A DNA stretch of 64,000 bases from DASXTC01 sp036505635 (lineage in GTDB: Bacteria; Acidobacteriota; Polarisedimenticolia; JACPZX01; DASXTC01). A program made the position numbers and the translations under genes. The notes under the pieces were generated by a model, which saw only the letters and a list, made by a program, of their open reading frames with translations, did no database searches and was not told the origin of the DNA. The stretch lies in NCBI GenBank assembly GCA_036505635.1, contig DASXTC010000045.1:130365-194364 (forward strand). Direction: 5' to 3'. Shown one piece after another: positions 25,693 through 34,783 of this stretch (positions are counted from its first letter, which is position 1; every line of letters starts with the position of its first letter).

Positions 25693-26475
25693 ATGACGTC
25701 AAGGCCGGTCGGTCTCGAATCCCCTCAGATCGAGGACCTCTACCAGCGCTTCGTGGAGGAGCTGGCGATCAGGATCGACGACCCCGCCGTGGACAACAAC
25801 GATCTCGTGCGCGACACGCTCGTGCAGATCTACCACGGGGCCGGGTTCGACTATGCCGGGCTGATGGAGGGGGCCAGGACTCCGCCGGCGGTCAAGGCCA
25901 CCGTCGCCTGCCTCGACCCGCGCAACGTGACGCTGGAGTCGGAGTATTACTCCGAGGTGGATCCCCCGCGCTTCTACCGCAACAAGCCGCTGCTCTGGCT
26001 CTGGATCATGTTCGACCGCTCGGCGATGGGTCACAACGACCACCTGGGCTTCCTCCTGCGCCGCATGCTCGCCCGGAGGATCTTCCGCAAGTGCGGCGAC
26101 AACGTGAAGTTCTTCCGCAACGTGGAGTTCTCGTTCGGCTACAACATCACCTGCGGCAGCAACACGGTCTTTCACCGCGAGACCTTCGTGGATGATCGCG
26201 GCGAGGTGATCATCGGAGACAACGTCTCGCTGTCTGACTATGCCAACATCTACTCGCACGCCCACGACATCCTCGACATCAACGACGTGAGCCTGGGCAG
26301 GACGGTGATCGGCGACGGCGCCCGCATCACCTACCACGGCGTGGTCCTCTCCGGCACGAAGGTGGGGGCCGACGCGATGCTCGGCACCATGGGGGTCGCG
26401 ACGCGCGACATCCCCGACCGTCACATCAACGTGGGGATCCCCGCCAGGACCGTGAAGGTGAAGGAGCGGGGATAG
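25693..26475 (+). CDS. Left-handed beta-helix (hexapeptide) acyltransferase
   Basis: The ATG at 25693 has a GGAGG site six bases upstream; the GTG at 25687 overlaps that site and is rejected. The 260-aa product has ~130 helical N-terminal residues of its own kind. Hexapeptide-repeat coils follow (GDNVKFFRNVEF, GSNTVFHRETFVDDRGEVIIGDNVSLS, YANIYSHAHD, GDGARITYHGVVL), ending with the GIPAR motif of the maltose/serine/sugar O-acetyltransferase superfamily. His in YSHAHD may be catalytic. The acceptor is unknown; a role on surface glycans would suit the neighbouring glycosyltransferases. Confidence 0.82.
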   Translation: MTSRPVGLESPQIEDLYQRFVEELAIRIDDPAVDNNDLVRDTLVQIYHGAGFDYAGLMEGARTPPAVKATVACLDPRNVTLESEYYSEVDPPRFYRNKPLLWLWIMFDRSAMGHNDHLGFLLRRMLARRIFRKCGDNVKFFRNVEFSFGYNITCGSNTVFHRETFVDDRGEVIIGDNVSLSDYANIYSHAHDILDINDVSLGRTVIGDGARITYHGVVLSGTKVGADAMLGTMGVATRDIPDRHINVGIPARTVKVKERG

Positions 26476-26490
26476 GAGGGCCCTCGCGCC

Positions 26491-27168
26491 TCAGATGCTG
26501 TTTTCGAGGAAGGTGACGAGAGCCTGGCGCGACTCGGCGGTCAGCTCGAGGAACTGAATCCCGAAGCCGAACTCCTCCTCCGAGATGTCCTCCTTCCTGA
26601 CGACCTCCCCCAGGACATGGATCTCCTCGGCAAGGCCGGGGAGGCTGAACCTGAGCCGCAGGGCCATGCCCGACTCGAAGTTCCTCGCCGCGGTCAGGAA
26701 CATCCCGCTGGCGCTGACGTTCTGAATGACGCCGGTGTGGGTCCGTCCTCCTTCGACGATCCCCACCGTGTACTCGCACGCCATGCGAAGGTGACGCCGC
26801 CTCGGGACCCCCAGCACGCGGGCCACGCTCTCCAGGAGCGCCTCGCGGCCGTCGGCCTTTCGGAGAAAGCCCACCGCGCCGGCCTCCTCGCAGATCCGGA
26901 CGATCTCCGCATCGTCCCGGATGCTGAGGATCAGCACCGGGATGTGCGCCGTCTGGGGATTGTCGCGCAGCTCGCGGCAGACCTCGGCCCCGGTCATCTC
27001 CGGCATCTCGTAGTCGAGCACCACCAGGTCGGGCTGGAGGACCCCGGCCATCTCACGGGCCTCGCTCGCCGACGATGTCGCGAAGACTTTGAGGTTCCTC
27101 CCCTCGAGGTATGCCTTTTCGGAGGCGAGCGTGAGCTTCACGTCGTCGGCGAGAAGGATCTTGTACAT
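26491..27168 (-). CDS. Response regulator with C-terminal PilZ domain
   Basis: The ATG at 27168 starts MYKILLADDVK, a clean receiver-domain N-terminus. D8/D9 form the acidic pocket and D52 (VVLDYEMPE) is the phosphoacceptor. After residue ~120 a PilZ domain follows, with RRRHLR and NVSASGMFL corresponding to the RxxxR and D/NxSxxG c-di-GMP-binding motifs. The 225-aa protein would therefore link phosphorelay and c-di-GMP signals in the cytoplasm. No kinase is adjacent; the chemotaxis operon 7 kb away has its own CheY. The gene lies 97 bp downstream of the GT39 gene on the same strand. Confidence 0.88.
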   Translation of the reverse strand: MYKILLADDVKLTLASEKAYLEGRNLKVFATSSASEAREMAGVLQPDLVVLDYEMPEMTGAEVCRELRDNPQTAHIPVLILSIRDDAEIVRICEEAGAVGFLRKADGREALLESVARVLGVPRRRHLRMACEYTVGIVEGGRTHTGVIQNVSASGMFLTAARNFESGMALRLRFSLPGLAEEIHVLGEVVRKEDISEEEFGFGIQFLELTAESRQALVTFLENSI

Positions 27169-27265
27169 GGGCTCAGGGTCTCCGCAGCGGTTCCAGATCG
27201 GTTCGAACCCCGTGGAGACTGAATGTTGTTCCCGCCGGGTCCGTCGGCAAGCCACGGGCCGGCCG

Positions 27266-28969
27266 TCAATGGCGCCGGATCGGGACTCTCAGGAAAGCGG
27301 GGACCTCCTCGAGGTGATAGATGAGGATCGAGTGACCGATTGTGGTTTCGGGGCGCATTGATCGGAAAGGGGCCAGATAGTCCCGCTGGGGCAGGTAGAC
27401 CCCCATCAGGTGGGTCGCGCTGACCGCGTAGTAGCCCGGCTCCGGCGGCACCGCGCGCTCGATGCCGTAGTAGTCAGGGTCCGCTGTCCCGAAGTAGTAC
27501 AGGTTGATACGTGACAGGCCCCGCTCCTTCATGAACTCCCTCAGCCCCGGAAGGTCCTGCCCCCAGTCCAGGTTCGAGTCGACCAGGTGGAGGTATCCCC
27601 GATCGGGCCCCCCCGCCGCCTCGTTGAAGTAGGCCAGGTGGTACGGATGGATCGCCAGGGCCGACCACGCGTGCCACAGGAGAAGCGCGATCCCTACCGC
27701 GCGGCCGGCGAACCTCCCAAGTCTCCAGATCTCCGCGAGCAGCCAGCCCCCCGCGAGACAGAGCAGGGGCAGGACCGGCAGGACGTAGCGCAGACCGATC
27801 TGCGCCGAGGTGAGCGCGGTGGTGAGCGCCACGAGTCCGGCCGCCGGCGCCAGAACGTAGGCGAAGGGGATCGCGCGCGCGATGCGGCGGGCCCCGAAAG
27901 CAATCAGGGCGAGCCCTGGCGCCGCGAGCGTAAGAAAGGGGAGGGTCGTCTTCATGCCGAGCGCGAGGATGAAGTAGGACCACCATCCTCGGCGCGAGTA
28001 CTGGCCGTTGAGGTATCCGGGGCCCTCCACCTCGGCGTTCTTGTGGCGGGCCAGGTCGAGCCCCTCGAGATAGAGCCGGGGCAGGGGGATCGGCGTCCAC
28101 CTCAGAAGCGCTCCGGTCTCCATGGATCTCAGCGGCTCGGTCTGGAAGGGCCCGCCCACCGGATCGGCGGCGAGCGGAAAGAGCGTCAAGGAGCCGGTCC
28201 ATCCCGCGTAGCAGAGCGATACCGTGAGGACCGCCGTGGAGATGATGACGATCAGCCTGGACCCCCGGACGCGCCAGGAAGGGGATCGGGGATCGAGGGC
28301 CAGCGCCATCGCCAGAGGAGGGATCAGCAGGGCCACGGAGTAGCGGCTCGCCATGCCGAGCCCCAGGCAGGCCCCGCACGCTACGATCCATCCGCCGCCG
28401 CGGCGTGTCCCCGGCGCGAGAGCGCGCTCGAGGCAGGCGAGGGTCGCCAGAGTGAACAGGGCCGCGCCCATGTCGGTCGTCACAAGACGTCCGTGGGCCA
28501 GCAGGTTCGGCTCGAAGGAGTAGAGCGCCAGCGCCGCGAGCCCCGCCGTCCCGCCGAACATCGCGCGTCCCCACAGAAAGAGGATCGCCCCGCAGCCGAG
28601 GGTCAATGCGACGATCGGCAGGCGGGCCGCGTAGAGCAACCGGTCCGCGTCGTTGAGCCGGTAGAGGAACTCGCGCGAGGCGGCGAACTCATAGTCCTCG
28701 GAGGAACGCGGCGGCCCGCCGACCGGTTCCTGCGGCACGGCCGGATGCATGAAGAGGAGCGGCAGGGCCGCGAGCGCCTTGACCAGGGGCGGGTGCTCCC
28801 GGTTGACCGTCAGGTCACGCTGCGTCAGCGCGAGGTAACCGGCGGTCAGGTGGGCCGGCTCGTCGACCACGGCCGATGCGCTCGGCATCGCCGCGATCAT
28901 CTGGAGGGCCATGACGCCAAGCAGCGCGGCGGCCGCCAGCGCTTCGAGAACCGGGCGGGGGAATCTCAG
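27266..28969 (-). CDS. Glycosyltransferase family 39-like membrane protein, probable CTG start
   Basis: The first ATG (28912) would cut off half of the first membrane helix. Nineteen codons upstream a CTG at 28969 overlaps the ftsK stop (CTGA). It has GAAGAGG seven bases before it and restores the helix (LEALAAAALLGVMALQ). From there the product is 567 aa. The family hallmark VVDEPAHLTAGY, with acidic residues in the first outer loop, and NREHPPLVKALAALP are present. About eleven membrane segments follow and a short outer domain ends the protein. It should transfer a sugar from a polyprenyl phosphate carrier; the acceptor is unknown. Confidence 0.8.
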   Translation of the reverse strand: MRFPRPVLEALAAAALLGVMALQMIAAMPSASAVVDEPAHLTAGYLALTQRDLTVNREHPPLVKALAALPLLFMHPAVPQEPVGGPPRSSEDYEFAASREFLYRLNDADRLLYAARLPIVALTLGCGAILFLWGRAMFGGTAGLAALALYSFEPNLLAHGRLVTTDMGAALFTLATLACLERALAPGTRRGGGWIVACGACLGLGMASRYSVALLIPPLAMALALDPRSPSWRVRGSRLIVIISTAVLTVSLCYAGWTGSLTLFPLAADPVGGPFQTEPLRSMETGALLRWTPIPLPRLYLEGLDLARHKNAEVEGPGYLNGQYSRRGWWSYFILALGMKTTLPFLTLAAPGLALIAFGARRIARAIPFAYVLAPAAGLVALTTALTSAQIGLRYVLPVLPLLCLAGGWLLAEIWRLGRFAGRAVGIALLLWHAWSALAIHPYHLAYFNEAAGGPDRGYLHLVDSNLDWGQDLPGLREFMKERGLSRINLYYFGTADPDYYGIERAVPPEPGYYAVSATHLMGVYLPQRDYLAPFRSMRPETTIGHSILIYHLEEVPAFLRVPIRRH

Positions 28970-31272
28970 CTATTGGCCTCTTCGAACGTGCGCAGGTAGT
29001 CCCGCTGGACCAGGATCTCGCGCTGCTTGCTGCCGTCGGGCGGGCCGACGATGCCGCGCGCCTCCATCAGGTCGACCAGCCGCGCGGCGCGCGCGTAGCC
29101 GAGCCTCAGCCGCCGCTGCAGATGCGACGTGGAGGCCACGCCGGTCTCCAGCACGCAGCGCACCGCGTCCTGGAACATCTCGTCCTCCTCCGCCTCCACC
29201 GCGGCCCTCTCCCTCGCGACGTCCTTCGTGACCGTCTCGTCGTAGATGGGGCGCGCGGCCCTCTTGAGGTGCTCGACCAGCGCCGAGGACTCCACCTCGC
29301 TCATGTAGGAACCGTGCAGCCTGATGAGACGCGAGGAGCCCGGCGGCATGAAGAGCATGTCGCCGTTGCCCAGCAGCTTCTCCGCGCCGTTTCCGTCCAG
29401 GATCGTGCGGGAATCGACCTTCGAGGAGACGCGGAAGGCGATGCGCGAGGGGAAGTTCGCCTTGATGACCCCCGTGATGACGTCCACCGAGGGACGCTGG
29501 GTCGACAGGATCAGATGGATCCCGACGGCGCGCGCCATCTGCGCGAGGCGGGTGATCCCCTCCTCGACGTCGGCGGCCGAGGTGATCATCAGGTCGGCCA
29601 GCTCGTCGATGATGACGACGATGTACGGGATCGGTCTGAGCTGCTCGGGCGTGGCCTCGGGATTGCGCTCCCGCGCCCGACCGCCCCGGATGAGCGCGTT
29701 GAACTGGTCGATGCTGCGCACCCCGTAGTCGGCCAGCATCTTGTAACGGCGTTCCATCTCCATGCACGCCCAGCGCAGGGCGTTGGCCGCTTTCTTCGGA
29801 TCGGTCACGACGGGGGTGAGCAGGTGCGGGATCTCGTCGTAGATGCCCAGCTCGAGCCTCTTGGTGTCGATGAAGATGAACTTGACCTCCTCGGGGGTCG
29901 ATCTGTAGAGCATGCTGGCGATGAGCGCGTTGAGACAGACCGACTTGCCGGCGCCGGTGGCCCCGGCGATCAGCAGGTGGGGCATCCGGGACAGGTCGGC
30001 GATGTAAACCTCCCCGTCGATCCGTTTCCCCAGGGCCAGCGAGAGCCTGGACTGGCTCTTGACGAACTTGTCGGACTCGAGAAGCTCCCTCAGGTAGATC
30101 GTCTCGCGCACCTTGTTGGGCACCTCGATCCCCACCGTGGACTTGCCCGAGATCCGGTCGATCCGGACCGACTCGGCCTGCAGCGCCAGGCAGAGGTCAT
30201 CCACCAACCCCGTAATCCGGCTGTACTTGATGCCGGCCTCCGGCTTGAACTCGAAGGTCGTCACGACGGGGCCCGGATGGATCTCCACGACCGAGCCCGC
30301 CACGCCGAACTCGCGGCACTTCTCCGTGAGGACCTTGGCCTTGGCGTAGAGCTCCTGATCGTCGACCGCGGCGGCGCCGTGCGCCGACTGCAGGAGCGAG
30401 AGGGGAGGCAGGGTGAAGGCATGCGGCGCGTCCACGAGAGGAAGGCTCGCCTGGGCCGGGGCGGGCTTGGGCTTTGCCGCGGGGAGCTTCGAGCGCACCA
30501 TCGCCGGCGCGCCGGCGGCCACAGCCGCCGCCGCGGCGCGGAGGGGCGATCGGCGCGCGGGTTCGCCGGCGCGCTCTTCTTCGTCAATCACCTGGACAGG
30601 GGACTCCACCTCGGCCGCTTTCTTCGTGTGCTTCAAGATGATCCGCTTGCGCAGCTTCTCCTTGCGCCGGCTCTCGCGCCAGTGGGCCCAGGCCGTCCGG
30701 GTGCGGCGCAGAGCGGCGAGGATGGCCTTGCGCACGGCCCCGATCAGGTGGCCGAAGGAGATGTGCGTCGCCACCGTGGCGCCCAGGGCCATGAAGGCGG
30801 CGGACATCACGAAGGCCCCCGCGGTGTTGAGGTACCGGACCAGGAAGTCGGCCAGGAAGGCTCCGACCACGCCCCCCGCCAGGATCTCCTCTCCACCGTC
30901 ATGCACCGAGCCGATGACCAGGGAGAGCAGGCCGAGCAGGCCGCACAGGATCGCGCCGTGCCCCAGCAGGCCCGCTCCCGCGCCCGGCCCGTCGCGGCTC
31001 CAGATCCGGCGCCAGCCCCCGAGGGCCAGCGGCACCAGGAGGAACCAGGAGGCCAGCCCGAGGAGCTGGAAGCTCAGGTCGGCCACGCTGGCGCCTATCG
31101 TGCCGACGAGGTTGCGGGAGGTCCCCTGGGCCGAGTCGCGCGTGAGGAAGGATGCGTCGGTGGGGCTGTACGAGACCAGCGCCATGGCGAGCAGGATGAC
31201 CGAGAAGAGCATCAGGAGGCCGACCAGCTCGCTTCGGCGCGGAAAGACGCGGAACTTCCTGAACAGCTTCAT
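28966..31272 (-). CDS. ftsK: DNA translocase FtsK/SpoIIIE
   Basis: The 768-aa product has four membrane helices in the first ~170 residues, a basic and Ala/Pro-rich linker (about 185-290), then the alpha/beta motor. Walker A GATGAGKS is at 437-444 and Walker B VVIIDELADLM is around 555. The C-terminal gamma winged helix (about 700-768) recognises chromosome-orienting sequences. It pumps DNA through the closing septum. The short linker is closer to SpoIIIE than to the very long E. coli FtsK. The start codon shares one base with the RNase J stop (TGATG), so the genes are translationally coupled. Confidence 0.96.
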   Translation of the reverse strand: MKLFRKFRVFPRRSELVGLLMLFSVILLAMALVSYSPTDASFLTRDSAQGTSRNLVGTIGASVADLSFQLLGLASWFLLVPLALGGWRRIWSRDGPGAGAGLLGHGAILCGLLGLLSLVIGSVHDGGEEILAGGVVGAFLADFLVRYLNTAGAFVMSAAFMALGATVATHISFGHLIGAVRKAILAALRRTRTAWAHWRESRRKEKLRKRIILKHTKKAAEVESPVQVIDEEERAGEPARRSPLRAAAAAVAAGAPAMVRSKLPAAKPKPAPAQASLPLVDAPHAFTLPPLSLLQSAHGAAAVDDQELYAKAKVLTEKCREFGVAGSVVEIHPGPVVTTFEFKPEAGIKYSRITGLVDDLCLALQAESVRIDRISGKSTVGIEVPNKVRETIYLRELLESDKFVKSQSRLSLALGKRIDGEVYIADLSRMPHLLIAGATGAGKSVCLNALIASMLYRSTPEEVKFIFIDTKRLELGIYDEIPHLLTPVVTDPKKAANALRWACMEMERRYKMLADYGVRSIDQFNALIRGGRARERNPEATPEQLRPIPYIVVIIDELADLMITSAADVEEGITRLAQMARAVGIHLILSTQRPSVDVITGVIKANFPSRIAFRVSSKVDSRTILDGNGAEKLLGNGDMLFMPPGSSRLIRLHGSYMSEVESSALVEHLKRAARPIYDETVTKDVARERAAVEAEEDEMFQDAVRCVLETGVASTSHLQRRLRLGYARAARLVDLMEARGIVGPPDGSKQREILVQRDYLRTFEEANS

Positions 31273-32933
31273 CAGACCTCCAGGATCACGGGGATGATCA
31301 TCGGTCTGCGGCCCGTCTTCTTGCGCAGGAAACGCTTGAGCTCGGCGTGAACGAGGGTCTTGATGAACCCACGGTCACTGCGCTCCTCGATGGAGGCCGA
31401 CTCGATGGTCTTCACGATCAGCAATCCGGCCTCCGCGAAGAGGCCGTCGGAGTTCTCGACCCACACGAAACCGCGGCTGACGATCTCGGGGGGCTGCTCG
31501 ATGGCTCCGGAGTGCTTGTTGATGCCGACCACCGGCATCACGATGCCGTCCTCGGCGATGTGCTGGCGGTCGCGGATGACGATCTGATCGACCTCCTCCT
31601 GCGTGCCGTCGATGAAGACCGAGCCGACCGGCGCCCGGCCCTCCACCCGCGCCTCCGTGGCGGTGAGCCGGACGATGTCTCCGCTCTCCACCACGAGGAT
31701 GCGCTCGCGAGGAATCCCCGATTCCTCGGCGAGCTGCGCGTGCTGCGAGAGGTGCTGGTAGTCGCCATGCACCGGGATGAAGAAACGGGGCCGGGTGAGC
31801 GCCAGCATGATCTTGAGCTCCTCGCGCGAGGCGTGCCCGGAGACGTGGATGCCGGGCGTCTCGTCCATCAGGACGTTGGCGCCGCGCCGGCACAGGTGGT
31901 TCACGAGACGGGAGATGGCCTTCTCGTTGCCGGGGATCTTCCGCGCAGAGAGGATCGCCAGATCCCCCGGCTCGAGGCTCACGTCACGGTGGTCGTCGAG
32001 AGCCATGCGCGAGAGGGCCGACATCGGCTCCCCCTGGCTCCCCCCCGCGATCAGGATCACCTTGTCGCGCGGCAGCTTCATGACCTCACGCGGGTCGATC
32101 GAGATGCCCGGCGGCACGTTGATGTAGCCCAGCTCCTCGGCCACCCTCACGTTGGTGGAGACGCTGCGTCCCACGAAGGCGACCTTGCGCCCGACGCGCG
32201 CGGCGATGTCCACCACCTGTTGCAGACGATGGATATTGCTCGCGAAGGTGGTGAGCACCACCCTCCCCGGCGCGCTCTGGATGATGGGGGCCAGCGCGCG
32301 GCCCACGTCGCGCTCGGAGGGGGTGAAGCCCCTGCGGGCGGCGTTGGTGCTGTCGGACATGAGCGCGAGCACCCCCTCGTCCCCCAGCTCGGAGAAGCGC
32401 CGGAAGTCGAAGCCCCGGCCGTCCACCGGGCTCAGGTCGATCTTCCAGTCACCGGTGTGCACCACCGTGCCGGCCGGCGTCCGGATGACCAGCGCGACCG
32501 AGTCGGGGATCGAGTGGGTCACCTGGATGAACTCGACCTCGAAGTCCCCGACCGTCTCCCGCTGGCGCGGGACCACCCGGCGGAAGTCGGCCTTCTCCTC
32601 CATGCCATATTCGGTGAGGCGCTGGCGCGCGATGCCGAGGGTCAGCCTGGTGCCGAAGATCGGGGCGCCGACCCGCTGCAGCAGGTGCGGGAGGGCCCCG
32701 ATGTGGTCGTCGTGGCCGTGCGTGAGGATCACCCCCGCGAGCGCTTTGGGGTCTTCCTCGATGCAGGTCATGTCGGGCACCACGATGTCCACGCCGAGGA
32801 ACCCCTCGTCGGGGAACATGAGCCCGGCGTCCACCACGAGGACCGAGTCCTCGTAGCGCAGCGCCATCATGTTCATCCCGAACTCGCCCAGACCGCCGAG
32901 CGGGATGATCCGCAGGGATGAAGGTGTGGTCAT
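31272..32933 (-). CDS. rnj: Ribonuclease J
   Basis: The ATG at 32933 gives 553 aa, the usual length. The metallo-beta-lactamase motif HGHDDH (residues 72-77) is intact. The beta-CASP region follows, with SDSTNA, the FASNIHRLQ stretch, GSQGEP and SGHAS, and then the RNase J C-terminal domain. It is a zinc-dependent 5' exonuclease and endonuclease for mRNA decay and rRNA maturation. The upstream gene rsmA ends 81 bp away and ftsK overlaps the stop, forming an operon rsmA-rnj-ftsK. Confidence 0.95.
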   Translation of the reverse strand: MTTPSSLRIIPLGGLGEFGMNMMALRYEDSVLVVDAGLMFPDEGFLGVDIVVPDMTCIEEDPKALAGVILTHGHDDHIGALPHLLQRVGAPIFGTRLTLGIARQRLTEYGMEEKADFRRVVPRQRETVGDFEVEFIQVTHSIPDSVALVIRTPAGTVVHTGDWKIDLSPVDGRGFDFRRFSELGDEGVLALMSDSTNAARRGFTPSERDVGRALAPIIQSAPGRVVLTTFASNIHRLQQVVDIAARVGRKVAFVGRSVSTNVRVAEELGYINVPPGISIDPREVMKLPRDKVILIAGGSQGEPMSALSRMALDDHRDVSLEPGDLAILSARKIPGNEKAISRLVNHLCRRGANVLMDETPGIHVSGHASREELKIMLALTRPRFFIPVHGDYQHLSQHAQLAEESGIPRERILVVESGDIVRLTATEARVEGRAPVGSVFIDGTQEEVDQIVIRDRQHIAEDGIVMPVVGINKHSGAIEQPPEIVSRGFVWVENSDGLFAEAGLLIVKTIESASIEERSDRGFIKTLVHAELKRFLRKKTGRRPMIIPVILEV

Positions 32934-33014
32934 CGATTCGGGCCGGCTCTCATGCGCCGGAAAGACAGGGGAATGGGGAACGGGACCGCGAGGCGGCCGC
33001 ATTATATAACAGCA

Positions 33015-33872
33015 TCAGCCCGAAGCGAGGGCCCGGAAGAGCTCCAGGCATTCCCCCCGGGCCAGGGTCTCGGGGCGCCGGAGCGGGTCGAGCCCGGCCC
33101 TCCCCAGCCCGGCCGCGGGGTCGGCCAGCCCCGGCAGGCGCTCCAGAATCGCCGCCGGGAAGTGGCCAGCCCCCTTGAGGTTGTTGAGCAACGTGCGGCG
33201 CCGCCTGCCGAACAGGAGCCTCACGAAGGCCGGATAGAGCTTCTCGTCGCCGGCCGTCAGCTCGCGGCGGGCCCTGCACGGCATCTCGAGCACCGTGGAG
33301 GAGACCGCCGGGGGGGGCGAGAAGGAGCCGGGGGCCAGATCCATGATCGCGCGCGGATCGGTGAAATACTGGGCGACCACCGAGAGCGAACCGTAGACCC
33401 GGCCCCCCGGGGACGCCACGATGCGGTTGGCCACCTCGCGCTGAAGCATGAGCGTCATGTCGGTCAGGGAGCCGCACGCGGCGAACAGACGCATGAGGAC
33501 CGGGCCCGTGATCGAGTAGGGGAGGTTCGCCAGCACCCTGGACGGCTCGCCCCCGGCCAGCGCGGCGATGTCGCAGCGCAGGATGTCGGCCTCGATCAGC
33601 GTGAAGGGGGGCAGGCCCGCGAAGCGCTCTCTCAGCTCGTCGGCGAGGCCCGGATCGACCTCCACCGCGATGACGGAGGCGCCCGACTCCATGAGGAGCG
33701 TCGTCAGGGCGCCGCGCCCCGGGCCGATCTCGATGACGCGCGATCCTGGCTTCGGCGCGAACCGTTCGACGATCCTCCGCGCCGCCTGGACATTCACGAG
33801 GAAGTGCTGTCCCAGACGGCGGCGGCGACGCGAGGTGGATGGGGAACCGCGGGCCCGCGCCGGATGTCTCAT
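33015..33872 (-). CDS. rsmA: 16S rRNA dimethyladenosine transferase
   Basis: The 285-aa product has LGQHFLVN near the N-terminus and the SAM-binding EIGPGRGALT. It also has EVDPGLADEL and the catalytic NLPYSITGP, all diagnostic of KsgA/RsmA, which dimethylates two adenines near the 3' end of 16S rRNA. It begins with ~18 extra basic residues (RARGSPSTSRRRRR) compared with the family; a later start is possible, but none has a better ribosome site. It is divergent from thioredoxin. Confidence 0.95.
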   Translation of the reverse strand: MRHPARARGSPSTSRRRRRLGQHFLVNVQAARRIVERFAPKPGSRVIEIGPGRGALTTLLMESGASVIAVEVDPGLADELRERFAGLPPFTLIEADILRCDIAALAGGEPSRVLANLPYSITGPVLMRLFAACGSLTDMTLMLQREVANRIVASPGGRVYGSLSVVAQYFTDPRAIMDLAPGSFSPPPAVSSTVLEMPCRARRELTAGDEKLYPAFVRLLFGRRRRTLLNNLKGAGHFPAAILERLPGLADPAAGLGRAGLDPLRRPETLARGECLELFRALASG

Positions 33873-33879
33873 GGACGCA

Positions 33880-33888
33880 TGTTATACT
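33880..33888 (+). promoter_or_regulatory. Extended -10 upstream of thioredoxin
   Basis: TGTTATACT (TGn plus TATACT) lies 48 bp before the thioredoxin start codon, inside the short divergent gap with rsmA. Confidence 0.4.
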
Positions 33889-33936
33889 CACGCCGTTTCC
33901 TGCAGCGACCTCATGGCCGACAGCGGAGAGCGACGA

Positions 33937-34266
33937 ATGACCAACAACATGGTGATCCTCAACGACAGCAACTTCGAGGCGGAAGTCTCCAGCACCGATG
34001 GGGGCCCGATCCTCGTCGATTTCTGGGCCACCTGGTGCGGACCGTGCCGCATGGTCGCTCCGGTCCTCGAGAAGCTGGCCGACGAGCTCAAGGGGAAGGT
34101 CCGCATCGGAAAGCTGGACGTCGATCAGAACCCCGCCACCGCGGCCCGGTTCGGGATTCAGAGCATACCGACGCTGCTGGTCTTCAAGAAGGGCAAGATC
34201 GTGGATCAGATCATCGGCGCCCAGTCCAGGGAAGTCATCACGGCGATGATCAACCGCCACGCCTGA
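33937..34266 (+). CDS. trxA: Thioredoxin
   Basis: The ATG at 33937 is preceded by GGAGAG. The 109-aa product is the standard thioredoxin length, with WCGPC at 33-37 (C34, C37), the cis-proline motif SIPTLLVF and the K-D pair of the fold. It reduces protein disulfides in the cytoplasm. It is a single gene convergent with the cheD end of the chemotaxis operon, which lies 10 bp further on. Confidence 0.95.
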   Translation: MTNNMVILNDSNFEAEVSSTDGGPILVDFWATWCGPCRMVAPVLEKLADELKGKVRIGKLDVDQNPATAARFGIQSIPTLLVFKKGKIVDQIIGAQSREVITAMINRHA

Positions 34267-34276
34267 ACGGGCCCGA

Positions 34277-34783
34277 TCAGATCTCGCTTGCCCCATGCTT
34301 GAGGCTCGTGATCCTCAGCGTGCCTGAGGCCAGGTCGGCCAGCAGCGTGCGCCCCCACGAACCGCCGGTGTCCGCCGCCGCCACCGGGATCGATTCCCGC
34401 TCGAGCGCCTGGAGCGCCGCCCTCACGTTGCGCTCCCCCACGGTCTGGCGTTCGGGAAGGCCGTTGCTGAACATGTGGGCCCCGCCGGCAAGCTTGGCCC
34501 GGAGCCTCTCGCGCCGGCCACCGCGCTGGAGGATCTCGTCGAGCATCCCAGCCACGGCGGTGGGCGCGAAGCGGCCCGGCCGGGTGAGAGGCGAGCCCTC
34601 GAGGGGCTCGGGCAGCAGGACGTGGGCCAGCCCGCCCAGGCCCCGGCCGCCATCGTAGAGGAAGACGGCTACGCAGGAGCCGAGACCGCGGATGGTGAGT
34701 CCCAGCGGAGCCTCCTCGGCGCGCCTGACCAGGAACTCCCCCATCTCCACCGATTCGGGCCGATCCCTCACGGCCTCAGACAC
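34277..34783 (-). CDS. cheD: Chemoreceptor glutamine deamidase CheD
   Basis: The 168-aa product starts at GTG, overlapping cheC by 8 bp. It shows GLGSCV with catalytic Cys37, His54 in AHVLLP seventeen residues later (the spacing known for CheD), KLAGGAHMF and GERN. CheD deamidates receptor glutamines and is regulated by CheC, its immediate neighbour here. It is the last gene of the operon. Confidence 0.92.
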   Translation of the reverse strand: MSEAVRDRPESVEMGEFLVRRAEEAPLGLTIRGLGSCVAVFLYDGGRGLGGLAHVLLPEPLEGSPLTRPGRFAPTAVAGMLDEILQRGGRRERLRAKLAGGAHMFSNGLPERQTVGERNVRAALQALERESIPVAAADTGGSWGRTLLADLASGTLRITSLKHGASEI

